From Amoebidium appalachense (Eukaryota > Ichthyosporea), in NCBI GenBank assembly GCA_963693365.1, contig CAVNZM010000006.1, positions 1,984,001 to 2,048,000 of the forward strand: 64,000 nt of DNA. Direction: 5' to 3'. The translations under genes and the position numbers were made by a program. Below the pieces are notes generated by a model. It did no database searches. It saw only the letters and a list, made by a program, of their open reading frames with translations, and was not told the origin of the DNA. Of this stretch, positions 43,800 through 55,043 are shown piece by piece (the stretch's first letter is position 1; every line of letters starts with the position of its first letter).

Positions 43800-44446
43800 T
43801 CTCTGTGCTTTTTTGCCTATATATGGTTTGTGTTTTTTGCCTATATATGGTGGAGTTTGGCGCTTTCGGATTGGAGATCGTCTCTATCTAAAATCTAAAT
43901 AAAATAATTTAATTTAACTTGATTATGCTGCTAGATTTTGCTCGATGGATCGTGTTGGAACCGACCGACCGGCGGATTGAGATAGGGGACATTCTGATTG
44001 GCGGGATAGGTGATAAGCTAAAATCGCGTTTCTGGGGGCTGTCAAAGCTGGCGAGTGTTATACTGATTGACTGAGTGGCAATGGAAAAGGCTGGTAAACC
44101 GTTTATGTATTTTTTTTCTCTGTGCTTTTTGCTTAAGGCATGGTGGAGTTTTGCGCTTTCAAATTGACTACGGATTGAATTCTTACAGTTTTGCGGACGC
44201 AGATAGTTACTTAGATCCGGTTCCGCCAGTGCCGGATTGATAGGTTAGGGCCCTTATTGTTTAGCGTTTGCGGATTGGAGAACGTTTCTGTTTTGATGTC
44301 AGGAAAAGCACCGAGGAATTTGCTAGACGCATATGGAGGCTGAGCCTGGCAACTGAAGATGCCTAGTGCACAGCCGGCATTTCAGTTTTACAGAGCTCGA
44401 GTGAACTTCCTTCTGAACGTTGAATGATCAAGAGTGAAAAACGAAG
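43800..44446. other. Repeat-bearing 5' flank of the OTU island
   Basis: Diverged direct repeats: CTCTGTGCTTTTT...ATGGTGGAGTTT-GCGCTTTC occurs at about 43800-43870 and 44117-44170, and GCGGATTGGAGA-CGT-TCT recurs at about 43868 and 44270. Two GCCTATATATGG blocks near 43817 and 43839 resemble TATA boxes. No gene or homopolymer tract is present in it. It may be a promoter region or the worn end of another element. Confidence 0.5.
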
Positions 44447-44677
44447 ATGATGTTTGATGTGTTATTTGAGTTTGGAAAGGAGGTGTTGACGAAGCGGGAT
44501 GTTGTCGCATGGGTACTATATGTTTTTGTGTTGATGGTGTTGCTTTACGGTGTTGTTGGGAAATGCCGCAATTTTGTTACGAGTGAAGGGATGCGAAGGG
44601 ATAGTATGGAGTGTAGTGCTCATTGGAGAGAATTGGAATCGAAGTATGAGAAAAAAACGGCGTGGATGGTTATGTAG
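44447..44677 (+). CDS. Small membrane ORF preceding the OTU-like gene
   Basis: 76 codons starting MMFDVLFEFGKEVL, with one strong hydrophobic segment (VVAWVLYVFVLMVLLYGVVG, about residues 19-38) and a charged C-terminus rich in Lys/Glu. I recognise no family. Its last 32 nt overlap the start of the next ORF in another frame, across a seven-A run at 44650-44656. It may be a separate membrane peptide, or the true N-terminus of the next protein if a single-base error or +1 frameshift joins them. Confidence 0.45.
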   Translation: MMFDVLFEFGKEVLTKRDVVAWVLYVFVLMVLLYGVVGKCRNFVTSEGMRRDSMECSAHWRELESKYEKKTAWMVM

Positions 44678-46262
44678 TTTGGGATTTATTTTGTCTATTG
44701 TATACATTTGTGTAGCACTTATTTATTTTTTGATACCGGGTAATGTTGCCGTGGTAAGTATATTAAGTGTTTTGGGTGAAGTTTACCTTGTCGTGCGACA
44801 CATATTGAACGCTCTCGGGCAGTTGCGTACTTGTGTTGGCGAATTTCAAAGAGGGGATGTATGTTGTGGTCAAAGGAGCATTGTGTGTTTGCGAAAGTTT
44901 TTACGGCGTCGTATAGCCCTCAAGGCACATTTGAAATGTTGTTATGCTGCTAAGGATTTTTCGGGGATAGGTTGTAGGGGAACCAAGGATGAAAAAAGCG
45001 TGGCTGGGTGTGGTAGAAAATGTTTTTGCGCGTGGGTTTGTTATTGGCAGCTAAGACACCAAAAAGTGAAAAGGGGTCACGATGAAGGGGTATATGTAAA
45101 AAAAAGGTGGTGTGCAGGTGGTGTGGATACCACTATAGATTGTGTTCGAAAGAGCGAAATTTCTGGGCCTAGGATTGTTAGACTAGATGATGCACATCTT
45201 TATTATTGTCATGATGTTTCAGGACAGAATTTCGACTGTGCTTTTAACGTTTTGGGGGTTAGCAGGGAAGGAGCAGTGGACCTGCTTATGCAAGCAAAAC
45301 AGCTTCGTGAAGCAAGAGAAATGGTTGTTGAGGAAATTTGTGGTATAGGATTTATAAACGGTGAAGTGGGGGATTTGGGTCCATACATCAATGCTTTGCG
45401 GTATAGGTATATTCAGATAGAACAACAAATTGATGGTCTTGTACGTCATATTGACGACATTATTGAGCAATCTGGGAATATGCGATATAATATGCGTTTG
45501 GGAGCTGAGGAACTGGTTAATATTTCGACTAATGGTTTACCGCATGATGTTGTAGGTGAAATACGCCAAGTGAGGGAACAATTAATAGCTAAAAATAACA
45601 TTTTGAATATTGTGCGATGTTGGTGTGCAAGTGAGGATGCATACGTGCGCTATATTCAGAACTATATAGCTATTCTATGGAGGTGTTTAAGTATAGATGT
45701 GGAACGTAGCAATGGAGGATTCATGGAATTGATTGCATTGTTGACCGGTAGGCGTTTGATTGTTTATTTAGACGAAGGTAGAGAAGTGTGTCGAACTATC
45801 TTTGTTGGCCGTACTGCCGGAGGTAGCGAAGTTCTGCGAGTGATGTTGGATCCGAGGGGTGTCGGCCATTTCAGTTATTTAGAAAGTGCTACAGACGGAC
45901 AAAATAATTTATTATTGCCGTTTGGAAGAGCAGAGACAGAGCTTTCGTTTAAACCTCTTAATTGTCTTTCTTTTAATACCACTGTACCAGATGTATTTGC
46001 AATGCAGATAAATGGTCAACAAGTTAATGAAAATTATGTAAGTGAACAAAACAATAATCAATGTAAAAAACACAAACAATCCGTCTTGAATATGAATGGT
46101 GCTCGGGTCAAACTCAATGCAAAGCAACCCATGTCTTCAATGGTTAGTAGTTTGACTATTTCTAGACCAGTGTGCATGAATAGTCATACAACACGACACA
46201 TGATGCGCACCGTACGTCCGTATACTCTATGCCATCCACTGTGTATGTATATATATCACTAG
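44646..46262 (+). CDS. Membrane-anchored OTU-like cysteine protease candidate
   Basis: 538 codons from [10 protein letters not shown], uninterrupted. Residues 8-30 form a transmembrane helix after a basic start; a second hydrophobic stretch follows. A Cys-rich middle leads to [20 protein letters not shown], which fits the D-x-C-x-F catalytic-cysteine box of OTU-like peptidases (Cys198). A helical region (about 250-310) comes next, then [30 protein letters not shown] and GHFSYLE with a candidate catalytic His408, matching the OTU order Cys ... G-G-x-x-E-L ... His. Such enzymes remove ubiquitin or act on other proteins. The Cys-His spacing is longer than usual. Composition is AT- and GT-rich, introns and homopolymer tracts are absent, unlike the neighbouring genes, so a transferred or mobile-element origin is likely. 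Family assignment is by motif only. Confidence 0.6.
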   Translation: MRKKRRGWLCSLGFILSIVYICVALIYFLIPGNVAVVSILSVLGEVYLVVRHILNALGQLRTCVGEFQRGDVCCGQRSIVCLRKFLRRRIALKAHLKCCYAAKDFSGIGCRGTKDEKSVAGCGRKCFCAWVCYWQLRHQKVKRGHDEGVYVKKRWCAGGVDTTIDCVRKSEISGPRIVRLDDAHLYYCHDVSGQNFDCAFNVLGVSREGAVDLLMQAKQLREAREMVVEEICGIGFINGEVGDLGPYINALRYRYIQIEQQIDGLVRHIDDIIEQSGNMRYNMRLGAEELVNISTNGLPHDVVGEIRQVREQLIAKNNILNIVRCWCASEDAYVRYIQNYIAILWRCLSIDVERSNGGFMELIALLTGRRLIVYLDEGREVCRTIFVGRTAGGSEVLRVMLDPRGVGHFSYLESATDGQNNLLLPFGRAETELSFKPLNCLSFNTTVPDVFAMQINGQQVNENYVSEQNNNQCKKHKQSVLNMNGARVKLNAKQPMSSMVSSLTISRPVCMNSHTTRHMMRTVRPYTLCHPLCMYIYH

Positions 46263-46324
46263 TATGTACAGCCGACATACACAACGACTACGATTTGTAT
46301 ATACGCTCCAGGGAGGAGAACATT

Positions 46325-46330
46325 AATAAA
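46325..46330 (+). terminator. Candidate poly(A) signal for the OTU-like gene
   Basis: AATAAA 63 nt after the stop, within a short AT-rich block (A run then TTTTTAATAA). Confidence 0.5.
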
Positions 46331-46674
46331 AAAAAATTTTTAATAACTTCCGCATACGCTGAGAAAAACATGCCACCTAGGTATGTCTGCATGTTGTTAC
46401 GCCATCTATGCATGCCACGACGGCTGCCTCTATATCTGTCTATCTGCTGCAGTCATGAACACATACATACTGTGTGTGTTCATAGCACGTGTGCGCGTTG
46501 TGTGTACGTGTACACACGTTATGTGCACCGACATATATCTCTGTATGTGCTTCTGCAGATGTCCGCATGTGTGCCGGTACACACGCACAAAACATGCACA
46601 TACACACGCACAAAACACACACACACACACAAAAAAAAAACACATGTACGCACGTACACACACGCGCACCGTTC

Positions 46675-46798
46675 TCTCTCTAGCTTCCTTCTCTCACTCA
46701 TTCTCTCTCTCCTCTCTCTCTCTCTCCCTCTCTTCCTCTCTCTCTCTCTCTCTCTCTCTCTCGCTCGATATTCACAAACGCACACACACACACACTCA

Positions 46799-46829
<31 letters not shown>

Positions 46830-46911
46830 CCCCCCCCCCCCCCCCCTCCCCTCTCTCTCTACAGTCTCTGTCTCTCTCTCTTTCTTCAAGGCTCTCTCAC
46901 ACACACACACA

Positions 46912-46988
<77 letters not shown>

Positions 46989-47059
46989 AGGCTCTCTCTC
47001 CCTCTCCCTCTCTCTTTGTAGCTCTCTCTCTCTCTCTCTCTCTCTCTAGCTCAGGCTAT

Positions 47060-47124
<65 letters not shown>

Positions 47125-47363
47125 TCCCTCTCCCTCTCCCTCTCCCTCTCCCTCTCCCTCTCCCTCTCCCTCTCCCTCTCCCTCTCCCTCTCCCTCTCCC
47201 TCTCCCTCTCCCTCTCCCTCTCCCTCTCCCTCTCCCTCTCCCTCTCCCTCTCCCTCTCCCTCTCCCTCTCCCTCTCCCTCTCCCTCTCCCTCTCCCTCTC
47301 CCTCTCCCTCTCCCTCTCCCTCTCCCTCTCCCTCTCCCTCTCCCTCTCCCTCTCCCTCTCCCT

Positions 47364-47429
<66 letters not shown>

Positions 47430-47430
47430 A
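46675..47430. repeat. CT microsatellites and CTCTCC hexamer satellite
   Basis: CT-rich DNA with CA blocks (46675-47116) leads into about 43 uninterrupted CTCTCC units (about 47117-47375) flanked by pure CT. All purines are on one strand for some 700 bp, a configuration prone to triplex formation. No gene is supported here. Confidence 0.95.
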
Positions 47431-47842
47431 CGTCTGCGTACGTGCACATCGGTCCGTTTCCCTGATCAAGTTTTTTTTCCTTCTTTCTTTTTTTCCCTTC
47501 TTTCGAATTCTCGTTTTCAATTGTGCCCGCTAGAGGCTGATCCATGAGATTTGCAAGGCAAATCGAATTTAAGTGCTTGTCGGTGATGCCTGTCAGTGTC
47601 GGTTGCCTCAGTTTGGCAAATAAAGCATTGTTTTTATTGGATAGGTTTGTTTTGGCGCGAAAACGTAGATCTGGAACGGCAGCAATCACACTGGCACATC
47701 CGCCGTGGACTGTTCTTCGGGGCTTCTATGTATCTACTCGCGATGTTTACAACTGTACTCTCTATGTATACAGGTAGAGACTTTAGAGCTTCTTCAAGGT
47801 TTTAGGGTGAAGGAAAGAAGGGCACAAGAGCACACAGGAAAC
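47431..47842 (+). other. 5' flank of the F-box gene
   Basis: Mixed-composition DNA containing one short open frame (47544-47777) without recognisable features. Probably promoter and 5' UTR of the gene starting at 47843. Confidence 0.4.
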
Positions 47843-48134
47843 ATGGCGGAGAACACGAGGGTCGGCCGATACAGCCCGAGGACCCGGAACGAGGTGGGTA
47901 ATCTTGTTCTTGTGTGTGCCTTTTTTTGTAAATCGTATGGTTTGTGGGCGCGTGAATTAATAGCGTTAACTCGCATGTGCCTGCTTTCCACTGCATTGTG
48001 CGCGTGTGCCAGGAATATGGGGAGGGTTTTGAGCCTTGGTGCTTTTGTTTTCTGGATTATGCTCGCTCATGCTTTCCTGGACACCTACAGAACATGGTAG
48101 TTTGGGGAAAGGGTTGCGGAGTTGGTTTTTTTTT

Positions 48135-48165
<31 letters not shown>

Positions 48166-49145
48166 GGAGATAAGGGGGAGGTGGGGGGAGGGGGGGGGGG
48201 GGGGGGGGGGGGGAGGGGCAAGGGGGCAGAAGTGGAGGGCAACACAAGACACGTAGAGAAAAGCAGAGGTAGGGGATGAGGGTAATAAGGAGATGTGAAA
48301 GAAAGCGAGGGCACGCGAGGGAGGGGAGGGAGGTGGTGGGGAAAAGGGGGGGGGGGGGGTGGGGTGGGAGGGAGGGAGGGGGAGCTGCATAAGAACGGAA
48401 AGAGGCACTCGGACATTGCCTTTACATCATGTAACCCCGCACTGTTTACAGGCTGCCCGTTTGCCCACCTGCCGCCGGAGCTCACCATTGCCATATTTAG
48501 CCGCCTGCGCATTGCCGACCGTCTCTCCTCCTCCCTCGTGTGCCATGCCTTTGTCGGACTGGCCCGGCAAAAATGTGCACGTCACATGACCATCACAGTG
48601 CCTCCAACAGACAGGGCTTCAACGTACAGGATATTGTGAGGTTCGTTTTGGCCTGCTGGAACGAGCTGCCCCCTCCTGCCTTCAAGAAACTCACCATCTT
48701 CTTTCCCTTGGGACCAGAGGTTGAGGTGTGTATCTGACATCTCTGTCCCCCCCCTCCCCCCTCGCTCTCTCCCTCCCTCCCTCCCTCCTTCTCTCTCTCT
48801 CTCTCTCTCTCTCTCCCCCCCCCCCCCCCCCCCCCCCCCCGGCTCTTTTCATCTGCGTGTCTTCTCTTTTCACGTGCTATTCGCTTAAGAGTTCCCGTCT
48901 AGCAACCTGTTTGTCATTGTGTGATTCGTACGTATTTGTACAGCTTGTGGCATTCTAACTACCCTTACCACCAACTGCCTTGTTCCTTCTACAATCGTTT
49001 ATTTTGTACCCTTTTCTTCAGGCCCTTTGCTTTTCCCTCACCCCGTTCACCAAACTCTTGCCTGTTACGGTGCCACATGTATGCTATGCCGTGCATCATG
49101 TTTATAGTGTTTTTTGGCACAGTTAGTGTTGTGTACAAAAACCAG

Positions 49146-49184
<39 letters not shown>

Positions 49185-50106
49185 CCCCCCCGGTCCCTCC
49201 CCGCCCCATATGAACCAGGACTACCCAGGCACCCCCCCCCCCCCCCCCCCCCCCCCTACCCACCCACCCACCCACATGCACCTTCCTCAACTCACACGGC
49301 ACATCTCTCTTCCTTCCCCACCAGGGCTTTGCAGGCGTGAAGGTTTTGCTCTCTTCACTCGGCAGTTTACGCGAGGTCGGCAAAAACACGTGTGTTCGCC
49401 AGCTAAAAGTCGACTGCAGCTGTGAATCGTCCGTAAATGGGTGGGCCAATAGGCCACACATACCTCAAGGATGGTTATGTTGGCAGCGAGTAGGCTCCTC
49501 CCCGGTGTGGAATACCTCGATACCGAAAATGCGGTGGATGTGCCTGTTGGTGTGAATGATGCGAGCACATGGTCCCGGACACTGAGATCGCTGGATATGG
49601 ATCACCCGATATTTTCTAGCGACGGTTTTTGGAACACGTGCAGAGCGCTGCAAAAGTTGGAAAAAATTGTTCTCTTTCGACCACAACGACCGAGAGAAGA
49701 AGACCTATGGCCCTACAGCATTAATTTGGATATGCTCGGTGAATGCACGACACTGCGAGAGATGGATATCGTATTTTAGGGACCATTACAGGTCTTCCCC
49801 GGCTACCCTTGTTGGAGAAATTGACTTTGTACGCTGTTAATGTGGACCTGAACGGGATAGATCAGAGCCCGTCGCTGAAAATTTTCGATGTTTATTGCTT
49901 GGGTAGTTGGACGGAGCCACCGCGTCTGCGCACGTCCCAGCCCGAGGTTTTTTCGGTGCATTGCGGGGATTATTGGGGTGACTACCAAGGGATGGTGGAT
50001 ACGGGATATCTGAGAGATAACCGGCACACGCTCAAGGAACTGTGCATCAATGCATATTGGCTACACACAGAGGTATGTTCTTTTTTTTTTTTTTTTTTTT
50101 TTTCCT

Positions 50107-50139
<33 letters not shown>

Positions 50140-50959
50140 TGTCCCGGCCCCCTTTGGCTCATTGACGGACGCTGTAGCTTTCCCGTAGCAATTAATAGGT
50201 GTAAAGATGCCTTTTTGCTGTTGCTGACTTAATTGTAGATGTGTGCATTGTATAGGTGAGCCTGTGAGAGGCTGTGTGTTTTTGGTGTATGTGTGTGTTT
50301 TTGAGCTCTCCAACGGTGTTCGTGTGTGGCTGTTGCCTCAACACCCACACGTTAATGCTCCTGCCGGCCCACCACCCTTTCTCTCGACTCTTTCCATACA
50401 AACACACCCATACATACTTTCTCACTCCGTCTCACTCACCCTGAAGCTCACTTTTCGTCTTTCTTTCTCCACTTTTCTCCTCTTAACCATGCCCATCTAT
50501 CACCTTTCCCATATTGTCTAGCTACCCCCCCCCCCCCCCCCCCCGGCCCCTCTTCCACACCCACCCACCCGCCCACCTGCACCGTCCCCCCTCCCCCCTC
50601 CCTCCCCCCCCCCCCCAATAAATATATATATAATAAGAAAAAATGAAAGAAAATATAAATACCACCACCACCACCACATCCTCCTGGTATTGCCTTCTTG
50701 CATAAGCAACCCTGCTCGTCTCTGATCGTGCGGGGCCATGGCCTACCCAATCAAGAGTCTGATTTGGTTTTTGCATGTGAGATGCATGGGTCAAAACTGG
50801 GGCACTGTGTTAGATGAGGGACCCTTCTGATGATGGGCTCTGCATAATACTCTGTTGGTGCTCTTTCATGCAAGATCGCATTGTCTCCCCTGTAGTGCAT
50901 GTGCACTTCGTACTTCGTACCCCCCCTCCACCCACCCACCCCCCTCCCCCTCCCCCCTC

Positions 50960-50990
<31 letters not shown>

Positions 50991-52081
50991 ACACACACAC
51001 CACCACCACCATTCCTTCTCCCGTCCTCAGCAATCCTCCTCACCTCTCGCTTTCTCCCCTCCTGCCCCTCTTTCCAAATCCCCCTCCCCCTTCCGTAGTC
51101 TCCTATTTCACTGTGCATACAAACACACAGCATAATGCTTATGTGATTCGCACAAAAACCAACAAGCACAAACACGTGCATTTCGTTCATGCACTTGGGA
51201 TCCCATTTTCACGCACCATACACCTCCTTACCGTAGGCTAATCCCATTCCTCTCTTCCCAACCGCGATTTCTCTGGTCCCATCCCCCCAACCCCCCCCAC
51301 CCCTTCCCCCTTCCCCCCTCCCCCTTCCCCCCTCCCCCCGGGCGGGGACCCGCCCATCCCCTCCCCCCTCCTCCCTCATACAGACACGTATACATACATG
51401 CATAGCTCGCCTTCTTTTTCCCATAACGCGCATGCATGCATGCATACGGGTTCACACACACACAACACATGTACGCACACATCGCACAACAACCACACAA
51501 CAACCACAAAACTTCAATCGCAGGTGCTACCCGATCTGCATGAACTCAGAGAGCTGGATATTACAGGACCGGCTCTTGATAAGGACGACGATGGTTTTCG
51601 TCTTAACGAGCATTTCTCATTGGTCAACCACCCGCACTTAAAAGACCTGTTCATCGGCAAATTCTGTGATGTCTCCTCCCTCGGCCCCATCCCCACCACC
51701 CCCCACGTACTCACGACAATCTCTCTTTCGGAGTTGGATATGCTAAGTGACATTTCGGTCCTCTCGTCCTGTATATATCTCGTCAGAGTTAGGCAGGAAT
51801 ATCTCGACCGCCTTAGCGGTATATCCCCCCTCGAACACTGCCGAGCACTCAAATCCGTCTATCTTGAAGAGCTCAAGTCTCTAGCGGACATAAGCACCCT
51901 TTCCCTTTGCCCCCTTCTGTCGAACCTCTCACTTGCCCACCTCCCACAAATGAAAGACCTCTCCTGCTTTGCATCGCATCCAAACTTGCGCAAACTTACA
52001 CTCGAGGAGATCAAAGCAAACGTCGAGGTTTTGGCTTCATGTCCGAATTTGGGATTTTGCTACGTTACACGCGGCAGGTAA
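47843..52081 (+). CDS. F-box / leucine-rich-repeat protein gene with frame breaks
   Basis: Exon 1 47843-47897 (MAENTRVGRYSPRTRNEV); exon 2 48452-48725 encodes an F-box (HLPPELTIAIFSRLRIADRL, SSLVCHAF); exon 3 49325-50072 and exon 4 51524-52081 encode Leu-rich repeats (LPRLPLLEKLTLY; SLADISTLSLCPLLSNLSL; HPNLRKLTLEEIKANV). F-box proteins recruit substrates to SCF ubiquitin ligases, with LRRs binding the substrate. Exon junction phases agree, but the frame must shift inside exon 2 (near 48600) and twice inside exon 3 (near 49440-49470 and 49770-49790), each time in the same direction, as if one base were missing. The gene is therefore either a young pseudogene, carries sequencing deletions, or contains very short introns (a 17-nt GT...AG is possible at 48599). 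Confidence 0.7.
49143..49255. repeat. C homopolymers in F-box gene intron
   Basis: C runs of about 40 and 25 nt separated by GC-rich sequence, in the intron 48726-49324. The same intron begins with C and CT runs (48742-48840). Confidence 0.9.
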
Positions 52082-52193
52082 CGCAGGGTGTTTTCGAATG
52101 TTCCAATCTCTAGTCGAGAATGAACAACCTGATGCCCCCGCGGGGGGGGGGGGGGGGGGGTCCTGTTCATTTTTTTCTTTCTATTCCCGGGGT

Positions 52194-52231
<38 letters not shown>

Positions 52232-53092
52232 CTGTACATGAGGTGTACGAAACTCACACAGCTTAGATTACTATTCGACTAGGCCTAGCTAGTGTGCTGT
52301 TGGAAGAGCACAGCATATTGATTGATGGTTAAGTATTTGGTAAATATATTGATTCTTCACCATGTCTATATTTGGCATAGATATTAACCCATGTCCATAT
52401 TTGGTAATTTATGTAAATGGTAATTAATCTTTTCACAAAAGTGAGATGCAATGGTCACCTATACTTTGAATCCAGGTTGTTGGATGTTTTTATTTTTGTA
52501 AAAGACTCACAAAACCATTTGAAATGTACTTACAGAAGTTTTTGCGCGCCAAAAAAAAAGTTTTATAAAACAATAAAAAAAGTAGGAATATGCGAGTGTG
52601 GCGAAAGTGACAAAACATATTAAAATGAAAATGTTTATATGCGTGAAAGTAGTTGTGAAAGCCCATAATAAACGAAAAAATGCAGTGAATCCTTGCTGCT
52701 ATGTAATGGACGCCAAATGAATCTAAACCAATCGATCTCGCCCGATTGGTGAGTTGTTTTTTTTATTTACAAAGGGCCTTGAAATTTAGACGACCTGTGC
52801 TTCGTGTGTTACAAGCAAGGCCTCCTATATACTAACTTAGTATATAGGAGGCCATGGTTACAAGACGGCTATAAAAAAAAGGTTGCCATTTTTAATGAAA
52901 TCCAATGCGCGCAAAAAAATATGATGATCATTAGTATATAATGACAGTCTATAAATGTGTACAATCCGATATCGATGCTGATGCAGGCATGGGAATAGCT
53001 GTAATGGTGAATTCGAAACCATATGGCCATAGCTATGGCCCATGATATATGGGTGGGTGATGATTGATGGTGGTGGTGGTGGTGGTGGTGGT

Positions 53093-53133
<41 letters not shown>

Positions 53134-53500
53134 GTGCGTGTCACACGCGGTGGGGTGGGGTGGAGGGAGGGGAAAGGGGGTTTCCGATCCGGGTAAAGCG
53201 TACGCGTTGCAACTTTCTTATGATTGCCCGGCCCGCAACGGAATATCTTGGTCCGAGAGTGATCGATACAGTGGATAGCTATAGAACACGGTAGCTGCGA
53301 AAGGGGGCCCTACACGCGTACGTGTCAAAATGGATTCACCATTGTCGTGTTTGGTATCCCGCACATCCCGTCATCAATAGATCGTGCACATTAATTTGGT
53401 GGTCATTTTACATTTGAATCGGAAGTTCCATCCCAGGATACAAAGGACACACGAAGACGGAGCATAAATCAGTTACTGTGTGCAAACAGAAAAAATCTTC
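52082..53500. other. Spacer between the F-box gene and the small gene
   Basis: Holds G runs (52142-52159, 52192-52229), AT-rich DNA with a few short open frames lacking features, the palindrome at 52819, and a GGT/GT repeat (53068-53126). No gene recognised. Confidence 0.5.
52819..52853. other. 35-bp near-perfect palindrome
   Basis: Two 17-nt arms starting GGCCTCCTATATACTAA are exact reverse complements separated by a single C. It can form a stable cruciform or RNA hairpin. It is isolated in AT-rich spacer with no adjacent T run that would suggest a terminator. Confidence 0.85.
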
Positions 53501-53518
53501 CTTGCTGCCTCAAAACCT

Positions 53519-53530
53519 CCTATATAAACC
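53519..53530 (+). promoter_or_regulatory. Candidate TATA box of the small gene
   Basis: CTATATAAACC lies about 85 nt upstream of the ATG at 53609, in AT-rich sequence. The preceding CCTC together with this motif echoes the arm of the palindrome at 52819. Confidence 0.45.
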
Positions 53531-53608
53531 ATAAAATTTTTAAGGGCTCCAAAACTTAACGCCCTTTAGACTCTACCACTTTCATTGATTTCAACACCAC
53601 CCACCACC

Positions 53609-54613
53609 ATGAGTGAACAGACAGCGCGCAGCAACATGTACGAGTCCACCCCAGACACGCACACGGGCGGCTCCACGGGCGAACATCAAGGGGGAGACAT
53701 TGGACACGTGTTGGGTGAGACTGAGTCGCACGCAACAAGACAGATGCGTGCCACGGTGGAGCAACTGCAACAGACGGCAGAGAGGGTGAGGATGCAGAAG
53801 GAACAGGGACAGGTCACACAGCTGGATAAGGGCCTAGGTGCGTGCGTGATCATTGGATTGGCGCGGGAATGTTGATGTCTTTTGGTTTGCTTTGTTTTGT
53901 CTTGGTTTTTTCTGAAGGGGAAGTTTTTCTTGACACGTGTTGGCCTTTGGGGAGGTGATTTCTAGGCCTTGGGGTTACCTGATCAGGGAACCTAATGTTC
54001 ATGGCTTTACTTGAACTCGGCACCTATTGCACCCTAGTTAGAGCGTAAGTGGTGCATTCAAAGACTTTGACAAGTTAGAAAAGTGTAAGCACTCCTTTAA
54101 AAATGAATGGTAAGTAAACTTGATTTTTTTTTACAGCCGGATGAATTTGGAGGAAGTTCAATTGAACGTGCGATTACCACCATGACTTTGGGTTGGGATT
54201 TCAAAAGAATTTGCCCGCCCAGAAAATCCTTTTTTCTTTTTCTTTTCTCTTTCTCTCTCTCTTTTTTTTTTGTGTGTGTGTGTGGGGGGGGGGGGGGGGA
54301 GGGGGGGGGAAAGGGGGGGGGGGGGAAAGGGGGGGGGGGAGTTGTCGGGGGGAGGTCCTGGCGAAAAGGGGGAGGGTTTTTTTTATATTTTTTTTACCAC
54401 TTTTGGGCAGAGCTGTTTTCCAGGCTGCATTTTCTGGGGTTTTGTCTGTTGAGTATTTTAAATCATAATGTGGACGTTGCACAAGCATTACGCACGAGCT
54501 TGCACGTGCACAAGGGCTCCTTTGATATGAGAGGGCAGGAGCAATTTTTGCTTTGGTTATGCGCATTTGTAGGAGTTATTATATACCGTTGGCAATTAGC
54601 CTATAACATGTGT

Positions 54614-54698
<85 letters not shown>

Positions 54699-54882
54699 GC
54701 GTGTGTGTGTCCGCATGTGTGTGCGCGCATGCGGATGTGTGCATGTGCGCGTGCCGGTGGGCGTGTGTGTGGTTGTGTGTCCATGGTGTGTGTGCATGTG
54801 CGTGTGTGTGCGTGTTTGTGTGCAGGTGTGTGTCTGTGCCTGTGCACGTGCGCATGCGCCCGCGCGTGCGCCCACAGTGTGT

Positions 54883-54924
<42 letters not shown>

Positions 54925-54988
54925 GTGTGCGTGTGCGTGTGCGTGTGCGTGTGCATGTGCGTGTGCGTGTTTAAGTTTTTTTTTTTTT

Positions 54989-55043
<55 letters not shown>

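Noticed and set aside
44646-46262. OTU-like gene as a clear viral gene
   Set aside because: No capsid, polymerase or other viral hallmark gene lies beside it; composition alone does not show a viral source.
46229-47533. 434-codon Ser/Leu/Pro-rich frame and the complementary Arg/Glu/Gly frames
   Set aside because: Direct consequence of CT and CTCTCC repeats lacking stops in every frame.
54137-54225. Middle exon of the small gene (reads DEFGGSSIERAITTM)
   Set aside because: From the phase-1 donor at 53837 it would read into TGA at once; the 53837-55187 join is clean.
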